Below are positions 40,717 to 49,253 of a stretch of DNA of 64,000 nucleotides, piece after piece. The notes below the pieces were generated by a model, which was not told where the DNA came from, did not search any database, and worked only from the letters and a program-made list of their open reading frames with translations. Made by a program: the position numbers and the translations under genes. Position 1 is the stretch's first letter, and the number at the start of each line of letters is the position of its first letter. Origin of the DNA: Rubrivirga litoralis (GTDB taxonomy: Bacteria; Bacteroidota; Rhodothermia; Rhodothermales; Rubricoccaceae); NCBI RefSeq assembly GCF_031846415.1, contig NZ_JAVRHT010000021.1:5579-69578 (forward strand). The letters are read 5' to 3'.

Positions 40717-41994
40717 GTGCCCGACCCGCCCCGCCCCCGCGTCTCCGACCGCACCGCCGGCGGCGGCCACCGTGAGGCCGGCGCCGAGAGCGTCCTCACC
40801 GACTACACGCCGCCCGCGGCCGAGCCCGCGCGCGACCGGCTGTGGGTCCACGCGCTCCTGTTCGCGCTCACGTTCGCGTCGATGGTGTGGGCGGGCGGGG
40901 CGCTCGTCGGGCGGGCCATGCTGTGGCCGACCGAGCCGGCGGCGTGGCCGTTCCTCGACGCGACCGGCCTGAGCCTGCTCGGCGACCCCGACTTCGTCCG
41001 CGACGGGCTCTTCTACGCCGTCCCGTTCCTGCTCTTCCTGACGGTCCACGAGTTCGGCCACTACATCGCGGCCCGCGTCGTCAAGACGCGGGTGTCGCTC
41101 CCGTACTACATCCCGATCCCGCTGCTGGGCTCGCTGGGTACGTTCGGAGCCGTGATCCGCATCAAGGAGCCGCTCCGGCGGACGCGCCAGCTGTTCGACA
41201 TCGGCGCGGCCGGGCCGCTCGCCGGGTTCGTGGTCGCCGTCGGCGTGCTCGTCGCGGCGGTCTACGCGCTGCCCCCGGCTGAGTACCTCCTCGCCGTGCC
41301 GGGCCACCTGGAAGAGGCCGCTGCGCTCGCGCAGACGGGGGCGTTGCCGGCGTTCGACGCAGCGGCCGTCGCGCCGGGGTCGCAGGCGCTCGTGTTCGGC
41401 GACACGCCGCTGTTCCACCTGCTGAGCGGGCTCGGCGCGTACCGCGTCCCGGGCCACGAGATCATGCACTACCCGGTGCTCTTGGCGGGGTGGCTCGGCC
41501 TGTTCTTTACGGCGCTCAACCTGCTCCCCGTGGGCCAGCTCGACGGCGGGCACGTGGTCTACGCCCTCTTCGGCCCGGCCGTGCACCGCGTCGTCGCGCG
41601 GGTGACGACGATCCTCCTCTTGCTCTCGGGCGGCGTGGGCCTGGTGACGACGCCGGGGGCGGGGTGGACGTGGTGGCTGGCGCTCGGGCTGCTCTACGCG
41701 CTCGCGTTCGCGCGCCTGTTCGACGGCGTGTGGTCGCTCGTGGCGTCGGCCGTCGGCGGGGCGCTGGCGCTGACGGCGCTCGTCGTGTTCGCCACGCCGG
41801 GGCTGGCGGCGGCGGTCGGCTACACGGGCTGGCTCGTGTGGATCGGGCTCATCCTGCTCGTCGTCCGCGTGGACCACCCGCCGGTCCAGGTCCGCGAGCC
41901 GCTGACGCCGGCGCGGAAGGCGCTGGGCTACCTGTGCCTCGTGATCTTCGCGCTCTGCTTCTCGATCCAGCCCATCCAGTTCGTGATGGGGTAG
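40717..41994 (+). CDS. M50-family (site-2) membrane metalloprotease
   Basis: 425 residues from the GTG at 40717; a GTG at 40600 would add 39 Pro/Arg-rich residues. The zinc site is VHEFGHYIAARV (His111, Glu112, His115) with the third ligand in LLPVGQLDGGHVVY (Asp about 276). There are about eight membrane segments. It cleaves substrates within the membrane, probably regulators; there is no PDZ domain. The C-terminal half (residues about 290-425) is unusually long. Confidence 0.88.
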   Translation: MPDPPRPRVSDRTAGGGHREAGAESVLTDYTPPAAEPARDRLWVHALLFALTFASMVWAGGALVGRAMLWPTEPAAWPFLDATGLSLLGDPDFVRDGLFYAVPFLLFLTVHEFGHYIAARVVKTRVSLPYYIPIPLLGSLGTFGAVIRIKEPLRRTRQLFDIGAAGPLAGFVVAVGVLVAAVYALPPAEYLLAVPGHLEEAAALAQTGALPAFDAAAVAPGSQALVFGDTPLFHLLSGLGAYRVPGHEIMHYPVLLAGWLGLFFTALNLLPVGQLDGGHVVYALFGPAVHRVVARVTTILLLLSGGVGLVTTPGAGWTWWLALGLLYALAFARLFDGVWSLVASAVGGALALTALVVFATPGLAAAVGYTGWLVWIGLILLVVRVDHPPVQVREPLTPARKALGYLCLVIFALCFSIQPIQFVMG

Positions 41995-42014
41995 GGCTCG
42001 CTGCGCTCGCCGGG

Positions 42015-42077
42015 ACTGGGGACTGGGGACTGGGGACTGGGGACTGGGGACTGGGGACTGGGGACTGGGGACTGGGG
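42015..42077 (+). repeat. Tandem heptamer (ACTGGGG)x9
   Basis: Nine exact copies, starting 21 nt after the M50 protease stop. The complement is CCCCAGT, the same unit as one of the STRR heptamers known from filamentous cyanobacteria. Confidence 0.92.
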
Positions 42078-42197
42078 AGCGCGCGGGCGGGGTGGCGCCC
42101 GTTTTGTTCCGCCCCGCCCCGTGGCAGACGAGGGCGCGGTGGTCGGGAAAGCCGCCGCCCCGCCCGTGGCCGCCCCGCCCGCCGCCGCCCCGCCCGT

Positions 42198-42254
42198 GCA
42201 CCCCCCGTTCGCGCTCCGGTCGCTGCGCTCCCCCGTCGCACGAACGGGGGGTGC
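42198..42254. repeat. Large hairpin with 14-bp perfect stem
   Basis: GCACCCCCCGTTCG (42198-42211) and CGAACGGGGGGTGC (42241-42254) pair perfectly over a 29-nt loop. Its role is unknown. Confidence 0.6.
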
Positions 42255-42332
42255 GTTCGCCCGACACGAGCGGGCGATGCCCGGCCACCCCGCCCTCGCA
42301 TTCTGCGGGCGGGGCGGTGCACGTTGCCCCCG

Positions 42333-42409
42333 CTGCCCGCTGCCCGCTGCCCGCTGCCCGCTGCCCGCTGCCCGCTGCCCGCTGCCCGCTGCCCGCTGCC
42401 CGCTGCCCG
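42333..42409 (+). repeat. Tandem heptamer (CTGCCCG)x11
   Basis: Eleven exact copies followed by CGGGGGAAAAA. The same unit in five copies is found at 46434. Confidence 0.92.
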
Positions 42410-42549
42410 CGGGGGAAAAACGGCCGCCCCCCGCCCCGCCCGCCCCGGCCGGGGCTAGGTTCAGCGCCGGACTCACGCCCGCCGCTCCGCCCGACCGCTA
42501 CGCCGTTTGCCGTTTCCGCGCCGCCGCTCGTCGTGAGCGCCCGCACTCG

Positions 42550-43329
42550 ATGCCCGTAGCCCGCCGGGGCCGCCCCGCCCCCGTCCTGCTGACCGTGGCG
42601 GCCCTGCTCGGGGCCGCGCTCGCCGCCTGCGACGCCGCGCCCGGGATCCCCGGCGAGTCCGCCCGGCCCGTGATCGAGGACGTCCGCGTGACGCCTCTTC
42701 GTGACTCGCTGGCCTCCAGCGCGCCGACGGCCGAGGTCCCGCTCGTGGTCGAGACCGAGGTGGGCGGGGCGGGGCCGATCACGGTCCGCGTCCGCGTCCG
42801 CTACGCCGAGACGGACTCGCTGGCGGGCCAGGCCGAGGTCGAGGTCGAGCCGGGGCCGGTCCGCGTCGAGGTCCCGCTCGCGCTCCCGCGCGGGGCGACC
42901 GGGGCCTACGACGTCGTCGTCACGACCGAAGGGCCGGACGGGCGCCTGGGCGACGAGGCGCGGGCCGTGTTCCGGTTTGCGGCGACCAACCTCGGGCCGC
43001 CGGTCGTGGCGGTCAACCCGCCGCTGCCCCGCCCGCTCCCGACGGGGCAGGACACGGTGCAGGTGCCCATCGTCGCAGCGGTCAGCGACCCAGACGGGAT
43101 CGCGAATGTGGCGCTCGTGATCGTGCGCGACCCTGAGTCTGGCCGCTTTATCGGCCGCCTGCTAGACGACGGCGAAGGAAAGGACGAGGTGGCCGGCGAC
43201 GGGGTCTACTCGGCGGCCATCGAGGTTGGGTCGGGCTTCCCGCCGGGGACGTACGCCTTGGAGGTCGTCGCCGTAGACCGGGCGGAGGCCGTCAGCGAGC
43301 CGGCCCGGTTCACCTTTACCATCCAGTGA
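42550..43329 (+). CDS. Lipoprotein with Ig-like domains, first gene of an export cluster
   Basis: 259 residues. The lipoprotein signal ends ALLGAALAAC (Cys27). Two beta-sandwich-like segments follow (PLVVETEVGGAGPITVRVRV; TVQVPIVAAVSDPDGIANVA with KDEVAGDGVYSAAIEVGSGF, a pattern common to choice-of-anchor and YtxH-type Ig folds). Its stop overlaps the next gene's ATG by one base (TGATG). The ATG at 42550 is used because the upstream frame is the (CTGCCCG)n array. Confidence 0.75.
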   Translation: MPVARRGRPAPVLLTVAALLGAALAACDAAPGIPGESARPVIEDVRVTPLRDSLASSAPTAEVPLVVETEVGGAGPITVRVRVRYAETDSLAGQAEVEVEPGPVRVEVPLALPRGATGAYDVVVTTEGPDGRLGDEARAVFRFAATNLGPPVVAVNPPLPRPLPTGQDTVQVPIVAAVSDPDGIANVALVIVRDPESGRFIGRLLDDGEGKDEVAGDGVYSAAIEVGSGFPPGTYALEVVAVDRAEAVSEPARFTFTIQ

Positions 43330-45014
43330 TGCGGCGCCTCCTTTTTGCGCTCGCCGTGGGCGGCGCGCTCGTGGGCGGGGTGGCCGCCCCGCCCGCCGCG
43401 GCCCAGACGGTCGAGGCCGGCGACGGCGCCTTTACGGCGCTCCCGGCCGGCGCCCGCAACGGTGTGTTCGTGCTCGACGCCGAGGGCGGCACGCTTTACG
43501 CCGGCCCGCGCCTCGTCGCCGTCGAGCCCGACGGGACGCTCCGGTTCCTCGGTGGCGACCCCGCGTTCGACCCGGCCACGGCCGTCGGCGCCCGCGTGTT
43601 CGACGTCGAGGCCGTGGGCGACACGATCGTCGTGGCGCTCGGGTTCAACGACGTCACGTCCGACGAGGAGGCCCCGCCCTCGACGGCGGCCGGCTTCGCC
43701 GTCTCAACCGACGGCGGGCGGACGTGGACGTCGCGCGGCCCCGCCCTCGACCAGTCCGTCGACACGACGGTCACGGTCGGCGCGTCGGTGCTCCGGGCCG
43801 TTCCGGCGACGGTCCCGCAGGGGGCGGCCACGGGCAGCCTCGCGCTCACGGCCGGGGCCGACACGGTCTACGCGGCGTCCGGCCTCGCCGGGCTCCGCCG
43901 GTCGACCGATCTCGGCGCCACGTGGCAGCGCGTCGTGCTCCCGCCCGACTCGGCGGCTGTGCTCGACCCGCGCGAGCCGCAGGCGTTCCTCTACGTCCCC
44001 GACAACCGCCGCCTGCCGCGCCAGGACGCCGACGGCAACCCGGTCGCGGTCCCCGTCTCGCTCAACAACATCCCCAACTCCGTTCTGGTCGACGAGGCCG
44101 GAACGGTCTGGGTGGGGACGAACGCCGGCCTCAACCGCTCGGTCCGGCTGCCCGACGCCGCCGACCTCGCGTGGCTCCGCTACGTCGACGACCCGCTCGG
44201 GGGCGGGCCGGTCGGCAACGTGGTCGGGGCGCTCGCGGCGCGCGACGACCCGGACGGCCGGGATCCGGTGTGGATTGCGGCCTTTAGCTCGGCGGTCCTG
44301 GGAGCGGCCGCGCCCGAGGAGGAGAGCGGGGTGGTGGTGTGGCGCGGCGACGACGCCGACGGGTTCGCCGTCTTCGAGCCCGTCCTGCTCGGAGTCGCGG
44401 CGACCGACATCGCGTTCGACGCCGAGCGCGCCTACGTGGCCGCCCCCGCCGACGGCCTCTACGTGTCCGACGACGACGGCGCCTCCTGGCGCGTGGTCCG
44501 CGTGTTCCGGGACGCCGCTGGCCGCCGTCTCCCGCTGAACCCGAACGACCAAGTCCGCGCCGTCGCCACGACGCCCGGCGCCGTCTGGGTCGGGCTGGGC
44601 GGCGCCGACCGCTCGTCAGGCGGCCTCCTCCAGAGCACCGACGGCGCCCGGACGTGGACGCTGTTCCGCGCCGATGTCGCGCCCGGCACCGACGTCGACG
44701 GTGAGCCCGCCGAGGCCGGCTCGGCCCGCGATGTCGACGTCTACGCCTACCCTAACCCGTTCGCGCCGAGCCGCGACGGGGCCGTCCGCGTCCGGCTCGA
44801 CCTGGCGTCGCCGGCCGACCTCACGGTCCGCATCTTCGACTTCGCCATGAGCCTCGTCCGCACGCTGGACGCGCCGGGCCGCCCCGCCGGCCCGAACGAG
44901 GTCCGGTGGGACGGGCGGACCGACGGCGGGCTCCGCGTTGCCAACGGGGCCTACATCTACGTCGTCGAGGGCGCCGGGGCCTCGCGCTCGGGCCGCATCC
45001 TGGTCATCGAATGA
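43329..45014 (+). CDS. Secreted beta-propeller protein with C-terminal FlgD-like sorting domain
   Basis: 561 residues. A signal peptide (LFALAVGGALVGGVAAPPAA) is followed by BNR/Asp-box repeats (STDGGRTWTSRG, STDLGATWQR, SDDDGASWRVVRV, STDGARTWTLF), so a propeller. The last 90 residues (VYAYPNPFAPSRDGAVRVRL, TVRIFDFAMSLVRTL, NEVRWDGRTDGGLRVANGAY) are the FlgD/T9SS-type C-terminal domain. It is probably exported to the surface. It is translationally coupled on both sides. A GTG at 43326 is an alternative start. Confidence 0.85.
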   Translation: MRRLLFALAVGGALVGGVAAPPAAAQTVEAGDGAFTALPAGARNGVFVLDAEGGTLYAGPRLVAVEPDGTLRFLGGDPAFDPATAVGARVFDVEAVGDTIVVALGFNDVTSDEEAPPSTAAGFAVSTDGGRTWTSRGPALDQSVDTTVTVGASVLRAVPATVPQGAATGSLALTAGADTVYAASGLAGLRRSTDLGATWQRVVLPPDSAAVLDPREPQAFLYVPDNRRLPRQDADGNPVAVPVSLNNIPNSVLVDEAGTVWVGTNAGLNRSVRLPDAADLAWLRYVDDPLGGGPVGNVVGALAARDDPDGRDPVWIAAFSSAVLGAAAPEEESGVVVWRGDDADGFAVFEPVLLGVAATDIAFDAERAYVAAPADGLYVSDDDGASWRVVRVFRDAAGRRLPLNPNDQVRAVATTPGAVWVGLGGADRSSGGLLQSTDGARTWTLFRADVAPGTDVDGEPAEAGSARDVDVYAYPNPFAPSRDGAVRVRLDLASPADLTVRIFDFAMSLVRTLDAPGRPAGPNEVRWDGRTDGGLRVANGAYIYVVEGAGASRSGRILVIE

Positions 45015-46069
45015 GCCGCCCCGCCCTCGCCGCCCTCGCTGCCCTCGCGCTGCTCGTGCTCCTGGCCGCCCCGCCCGCGGCGGCCCAGGGCGCCGGCCCG
45101 TTTTCGCGGATGGGGATGGGCGCGCGGTCGCTCGCGTTCCCGGCCCAAGTCGCCGACCTCTCGGGCTACGGGAGCCCGTACCTCAACCCGGCGCTCGCCC
45201 CGTTCCAGCCGTCGCAAGCCGTCGAGCTCTCGGCCGGGATTCTCCGGTTCGACCGCGAGTGGCAGGCGGTCCAGGTCGGGTCACCGCTCCGGCCGCGCTC
45301 TGGGTTCGCGGGCGGGGTGGTCCACGGCGGCGTCTCCAACATCGACGGCCGCGACGCGAGCGGCCAGCCCATCGACGCGCCGACGGCGGACGGGACGTAC
45401 GCGTCGGACGAGTACGCCTTTTTCGTCGCGTTCGGGACCCGCTTCTCGGACGCCGTCTCGGCCGGGCTCGGGCTCCGGCTGTACCGGACGCAACTGCTCG
45501 AAGGCGTCCGCGCGCCGACGGCGATCGGCGTCTCGGCCGGCGTGACGGCGCGGCCGTCCGAGCGGCTCGCGCTGGGCCTCGCCGTCGACGACCTGTTCGC
45601 GCGCTACGAGTGGAACGAGAGCGGGCCGGTCAGCGCCTCGGCGACCGACTACTTCCCGGTCCGCGTGCGGGGCGGGGCGGCCTACGGGCTGGGGAGCCGC
45701 GGCGACGGCCGCCCGCGGGCGACGGTGTCGGCAGAAGTCGAGGTGTCCGTGCAGCCGGCCGAGTCCGTCCGCCCCGCCCCCGCCGGCGTGACCGACCTCT
45801 CGGTGACGGAGCGGACCGAGACGCTGGACTACCGCCTGGCCGACGTCGTGGGCCGCGCGGGCGGGGAGGTCTGGATCACCGACGAGTTCGCCGTCCGCGC
45901 CGGCGTCGACCGCGTGGGCGCGGGGGAGGCCGGCGAGCTCAGCCCCGGGGCCGGCTTCGGGCTCCAGCAGCGGTTCGGCGAGCTCGACGCGCGCATCGAC
46001 TACGCGGCCGTCCTGGAGCCGTTCGGGACGGGCCTCATGCACATGGCGACGGTCCGCCTGGGGCTGTAG
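45011..46069 (+). CDS. PorV/PorQ-like outer-membrane barrel
   Basis: 352 residues, overlapping the previous gene by ATGA. A signal peptide (LAALALLVLLAAPPAAA) precedes FSRMGMGARSLAFPAQVADL and YLNPALAPFQPSQAVELSAG, characteristic of the PorV/PorQ (UPF0164-like) family that serves type IX secretion. The C-terminus ends HMATVRLGL as a barrel strand. Together with the FlgD-domain protein it suggests a dedicated export pair, as an inference. Confidence 0.82.
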   Translation: MSRPALAALAALALLVLLAAPPAAAQGAGPFSRMGMGARSLAFPAQVADLSGYGSPYLNPALAPFQPSQAVELSAGILRFDREWQAVQVGSPLRPRSGFAGGVVHGGVSNIDGRDASGQPIDAPTADGTYASDEYAFFVAFGTRFSDAVSAGLGLRLYRTQLLEGVRAPTAIGVSAGVTARPSERLALGLAVDDLFARYEWNESGPVSASATDYFPVRVRGGAAYGLGSRGDGRPRATVSAEVEVSVQPAESVRPAPAGVTDLSVTERTETLDYRLADVVGRAGGEVWITDEFAVRAGVDRVGAGEAGELSPGAGFGLQQRFGELDARIDYAAVLEPFGTGLMHMATVRLGL

Positions 46070-46164
46070 GGATGGGGCGCGCGGGCGGGGTGGCGCTCGT
46101 TCTGTTCCGCCCCGCCCCGTCCGCATCTGGGCGGGGAGGTGACCGGCGAGGCCGACGTCAGCTG

Positions 46165-46230
46165 GAGGCGACGGCAGTCCCCCTCCTGGACACCGCGCAG
46201 CGTCGGCGCAGCCAAGAGGGGCTAGGGTGG
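46165..46230 (+). repeat. Dispersed element, class C with enlarged loop
   Basis: Shares 25 nt exactly with 21316-21340 (GAGGCGACGGCAGTCCC and on). Arms CCCCTCCTGG and CCAAGAGGGG are split by a 22-nt insert, itself containing GCGC repeats; GCTAGGGTGG follows. Confidence 0.55.
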
Positions 46231-46316
46231 TTGTGACGAGGGCGGGGCGGTTCGGCATGGCACCGCCCGGCCCGCGTCCGCCCCGCCCGTGGCGTGGTGC
46301 GCGGTCGGGCGAATGC

Positions 46317-46341
46317 GGACACCACACGTGGTGTCCCTACG
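46317..46341 (+). repeat. Dispersed stem-loop, class B
   Basis: Arms GGACACCAC and GTGGTGTCC with a 2-nt loop, followed by CTACG. Confidence 0.65.
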
Positions 46342-46366
46342 AATCGGACCCGTCGTGCCCGCCCAC

Positions 46367-46390
46367 GGGCGACCGCCGGTCGTTCCTACG
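46367..46390 (+). repeat. Dispersed stem-loop, class A variant
   Basis: Arms GGCGACC and GGTCGTT, followed by CCTACG. The two changed bases still allow G-U pairs in RNA. Confidence 0.65.
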
Positions 46391-46433
46391 CCGTCCACCC
46401 CGCCCGTGCCATGGGCGGGGCGGTGATTTTCTG

Positions 46434-46468
46434 CTGCCCGCTGCCCGCTGCCCGCTGCCCGCTGCCCG
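46434..46468. repeat. Tandem heptamer (CTGCCCG)x5 abutting the CPBP protease stop
   Basis: Five exact copies, 3 nt from the TAA stop (46472-46474, minus strand) of the CPBP protease gene. Confidence 0.92.
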
Positions 46469-46471
46469 CTG

Positions 46472-47269
46472 TTACCCCGCCCCGCCCAGCGCCCGCGCGA
46501 GCGCCTCCAGCCCCACCCCGCTCGCGCCCGTGCGGAAGCGGAGGGTCGCCCAGAGGTCCAGCGCCACCATCTGCGCGGCGTGGATGGGGACGGCGATCCA
46601 GAAGCTCCGGCACCGCCACACGAGCGCGCCCAGCGCCAGCCCGCCGAGGACGGAGAGGTACGCCTCGGCCGGCGGCTTCTGCGCGTGGAGGATCGCGAAC
46701 GGCACCGTCTGCACCACGATCGCGAGCGGGGCGCCCAGCGCCGGCGCCGTCCCGAACAGCACGAACCCGCGCCACAGGTACTCCCAGCCGACCCAGTAGA
46801 ACAGGAAGAGCGCCTCGTAGATCAGGAACGCGCCCCAGTCCACCTTCGCGACGTCGTAGTGGGGGTACTGGGCCTGGAACGCCGCGCCGTCCGAGAGCAC
46901 CCACGTGCCCACGACGACGAGCGGGACGTAGGCGAGCGCGAGCGCGCCGGCCAGCCGCCAGTCACCCAGCCCGAGCCCGGCCTCGGCCGGACGCCAGCGG
47001 AACGCGAGGAGGAGGAGGAGGGCGGGGAGGACGAAGCCCGTCACGCCCTGCGACCCGAACCACCACGCCCACGCGCCCAGGTCGATGTCCTCGAACCCGA
47101 ACACGTTGCCCGTCACGTCGCGGTAGAACCGCCGGCTGCCGACCTGGAGCTGGAGGAGGACCAGGAGCGTCGCCGCGAGGAGCACGACGATGGCCTGGCG
47201 GGCGGCGGGGGAGAGGCCGCGGAGGGCGGCGCGGAGCGCTTGCCACTCCGCCTGGAAACGGTCTATCAT
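46472..47269 (-). CDS. CPBP (Abi/CAAX-like) intramembrane protease
   Basis: 265 residues with about seven membrane segments. Motif 1 is VGWEYLWRGFVLFG, which keeps the second Glu and the Arg of the EExxxR motif but has Trp at the first Glu. Motif 2 is VPFAILHAQKPPAEA (His) and motif 3 is AVPIHAAQMVALD (His). The missing first Glu is common in bacterial members but may lower activity. Divergent from the GH3 gene, with facing promoter-like boxes between. Confidence 0.85.
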   Translation of the reverse strand: MIDRFQAEWQALRAALRGLSPAARQAIVVLLAATLLVLLQLQVGSRRFYRDVTGNVFGFEDIDLGAWAWWFGSQGVTGFVLPALLLLLAFRWRPAEAGLGLGDWRLAGALALAYVPLVVVGTWVLSDGAAFQAQYPHYDVAKVDWGAFLIYEALFLFYWVGWEYLWRGFVLFGTAPALGAPLAIVVQTVPFAILHAQKPPAEAYLSVLGGLALGALVWRCRSFWIAVPIHAAQMVALDLWATLRFRTGASGVGLEALARALGGAG

Positions 47270-47311
47270 CGGGGGAGGGCGGGGCGGAAGTCGGGGGAGC
47301 GCCGCGCCGGC

Positions 47312-47325
47312 CGAAGATACCTGGC
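47312..47325. promoter_or_regulatory. Overlapping divergent TATCTTCG / TACCTGGC boxes
   Basis: On the minus strand TATCTTCG (47319-47312) is 42 nt from the CPBP ATG. On the plus strand TACCTGGC (47318-47325) is 30 nt from the GH3 GTG. Two promoters may share this site. Confidence 0.35.
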
Positions 47326-47355
47326 TCCCCACCCCGCCCCGACCCCACGCCGCCC

Positions 47356-49194
47356 GTGCGCCTCGCCCTCCTGCTCCTCGTCGTCGGTGCCGCCCCGCTC
47401 GCGGTCGCCGGGTGCGCCTCCACTCAGGGAGAGACGGCACCGGCCCCGCCGCCGACGACTCCCGCCGCGCCAACTCCGGCCGCCCCGCCGCCCGCGGCCG
47501 CCGCTCCGCCGCCCGCCGCGGTTCCGCCGGCCGCCCCGCCCGTGGCTCCCGATGCGCCCGCGGCTGCCGCCCCGCCCGCCCCTCTGGACACGCTCCTCGC
47601 GGAGTACGCCGGGTTCGAGTCGCCGCCGGCCGTGCCGGAGGCCGAGGCGCAGGCGTGGGCTGACAGCGTGCTCGCCCGGATGACGCTCCGCGAGCAGGTG
47701 GCCCAGCTGTTCGTCGTCGAGCTCGGCGGCGCCCGCGACCCGGCGGGGCTGGCGGCCGAGGGCGTCGGCGGGTTCCACGTGAGCCGGAGGATGCCGCCGC
47801 GCGAGGCGCTCGCGGCCACGAACCGGCTCCAGCGGGCCGCACGGCTCCCGCTCCTCATGACGGCTGACTTCGAGTGGGGCGTCGGGACGGCGACGTCGAC
47901 GTTCACGTCGCTGCCGGCGGCCATGGCCTACGGCGCCGCCGGCAGCGAGGAACTGGCCCGCCTGGGCGGGGCGGTGACGGCGCTCGAAGCCCGCGCGATG
48001 GGGATCAACGTCGTGTTCGCGCCGGTGGCCGACGTCAACAACAACCCCCTCAACCCGATCATCAACACGCGCTCGTTCGGGTCCGACCCCGCGGCCGTCG
48101 GGCGGCTCGCGGGGGCCTACGTGCGCGGCGCCCAAGCCCACGGCGTGCTCGCGACGCTCAAGCACTTCCCCGGCCACGGCAACACGGACACCGACACGCA
48201 CGTCGACTTCGCGTCCATCGGCGGCGACTGGGACGACCTCTCGCGGACCGAGCTGGCGGCCTTCCGCGGCGCCCTCGCCGCCCGCCCCGGCGTGGTCATG
48301 ACGACGCACCTGTGGGCGCGGGCGCTCGACGCCGAGGCCACGCCGGCGACGTTCAGCCGCCGCGCGCTCACCGACGTGCTCCGCGACAGCCTCGGGTTCG
48401 ACGGGCTCATCACGACGGACGCCCTCAACATGGGCGCCATCCGCAAGCACTACGACGCGGCCGACCGCGTGGTCCGCCCGATCGAGGCTGGGGCGGACCT
48501 CGTGCTCATGTCGGCGCGCCCGCGGTCGGGCATCCGCGACGTGGTCCGGGCCGTCGAGCGGGGCGAGATCCCGCGCGCCCAGGTTGCGGCCTCGGCGCGG
48601 CGCGTGCTGCTCGCCAAGGCCCGGCTCGGTCTCCACCGGCAGCGGCTGACCGACCGCGCCCGGCTCGACCGGATGCTCACGTCGGTCCGCGGGGCCGCCT
48701 TTGCGCGGGCGCTCTCGCAGGCGTCGGTGACGGTCGTGCGGCCCGGCCCGCTCCCGCTCCGCCCCGCCCAACGGGTCGCCCTCGTGCAGCTGGGCAACTT
48801 CAACGCGGGCGACCCCATGACGCGGCTCGAGCGCGACCTGGGCGCCGGCGTGGCCGTCCGCGTGAGCCGGCGCGGGGCGGGGCGGCGCGAGGCCGCGCGC
48901 GCGGCGAGCGGGGCGGACGTGGCGGTCGTAGCCCTCCACCTGAAGGTGAAGCAGGGCGCCCCGCCCCGCCTCACGGACGCCCAGCGGCGGGCGGTCGAGG
49001 CGGTCCAGGCGACGGGCACGCCGGTCGTGGTCGTGGTCCTGGGCAACCCGTACGCCGCGGCCCTCGTGCCGGACGCGGCCGGCGTCGTGGTCGCCTACGA
49101 CGAGACGCTCCGCACGGCCTCGGCCGTCGCCGACGTGCTCGCCGGGCGCCGCCCGGCGACGGGCCGCCTGCCCGTCGAGGTGCCGGGGCTCTAA
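47356..49194 (+). CDS. Glycoside hydrolase family 3 lipoprotein (beta-N-acetylhexosaminidase-like)
   Basis: 612 residues from a GTG. The lipobox LAVAGC (Cys20) is followed by an 80-residue Pro/Ala linker (TTPAAPTPAAPPPAAAAPPP), then the TIM barrel. NagZ motif KHFPGHGNTDTDTHVD (from 269) supplies the His/Asp dyad, and the nucleophile is Asp355 in ITTDALNMGAI. A second GH3-C-like domain (VALVQLGNFNAGDP, VVALHLKVKQGAPPRL) is present, unlike in single-domain NagZ. It probably recycles or degrades peptidoglycan sugar at the cell surface. Confidence 0.9.
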   Translation: MRLALLLLVVGAAPLAVAGCASTQGETAPAPPPTTPAAPTPAAPPPAAAAPPPAAVPPAAPPVAPDAPAAAAPPAPLDTLLAEYAGFESPPAVPEAEAQAWADSVLARMTLREQVAQLFVVELGGARDPAGLAAEGVGGFHVSRRMPPREALAATNRLQRAARLPLLMTADFEWGVGTATSTFTSLPAAMAYGAAGSEELARLGGAVTALEARAMGINVVFAPVADVNNNPLNPIINTRSFGSDPAAVGRLAGAYVRGAQAHGVLATLKHFPGHGNTDTDTHVDFASIGGDWDDLSRTELAAFRGALAARPGVVMTTHLWARALDAEATPATFSRRALTDVLRDSLGFDGLITTDALNMGAIRKHYDAADRVVRPIEAGADLVLMSARPRSGIRDVVRAVERGEIPRAQVAASARRVLLAKARLGLHRQRLTDRARLDRMLTSVRGAAFARALSQASVTVVRPGPLPLRPAQRVALVQLGNFNAGDPMTRLERDLGAGVAVRVSRRGAGRREAARAASGADVAVVALHLKVKQGAPPRLTDAQRRAVEAVQATGTPVVVVVLGNPYAAALVPDAAGVVVAYDETLRTASAVADVLAGRRPATGRLPVEVPGL

Positions 49195-49198
49195 GCCA

Positions 49199-49244
49199 CC
49201 GCCCCGCCCGAGCCGTCGCCACCCCGCCCTCGTGGGCGGGGCGG
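49199..49244. terminator. 11-mer inverted pair between convergent genes
   Basis: CCGCCCCGCCC (49199-49209) and GGGCGGGGCGG (49234-49244). A nearer CCACCCCGCCC (49219-49229) can also pair with the right arm with one mismatch over a 4-nt loop. It serves the GH3 gene and the minus-strand gene ending at 49254. Confidence 0.5.
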
Positions 49245-49253
49245 CCTGCTGAG

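Larger units (their letters stand above)
41995..42549 (+). other. Repeat-rich non-coding region (555 nt), largest gap in the window
   Basis: It holds the (ACTGGGG)x9 array, a 14-bp-stem hairpin at 42198-42254, several GC 11-mers and the (CTGCCCG)x11 array, then a TAGGTTCA box at 42456-42463 before the next gene. Open frames through it are products of the repeats. Confidence 0.75.
46070..46471. other. Repeat-rich non-coding region between convergent genes (402 nt)
   Basis: No gene is supported. It contains a class C element (46165-46230), a class B stem-loop (46317-46341), a class A variant (46367-46390), GC-boxes and the (CTGCCCG)x5 array at its right end. Confidence 0.7.

Noticed and set aside
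42333..42409. Possible CRISPR array
   Set aside because: The repeats are contiguous 7-nt units with no spacers, and no cas gene is nearby.
46434..46468. Repeat array as part of the CPBP protease coding sequence
   Set aside because: The TAA stop is 3 nt before the array on the minus strand, so it is not translated.
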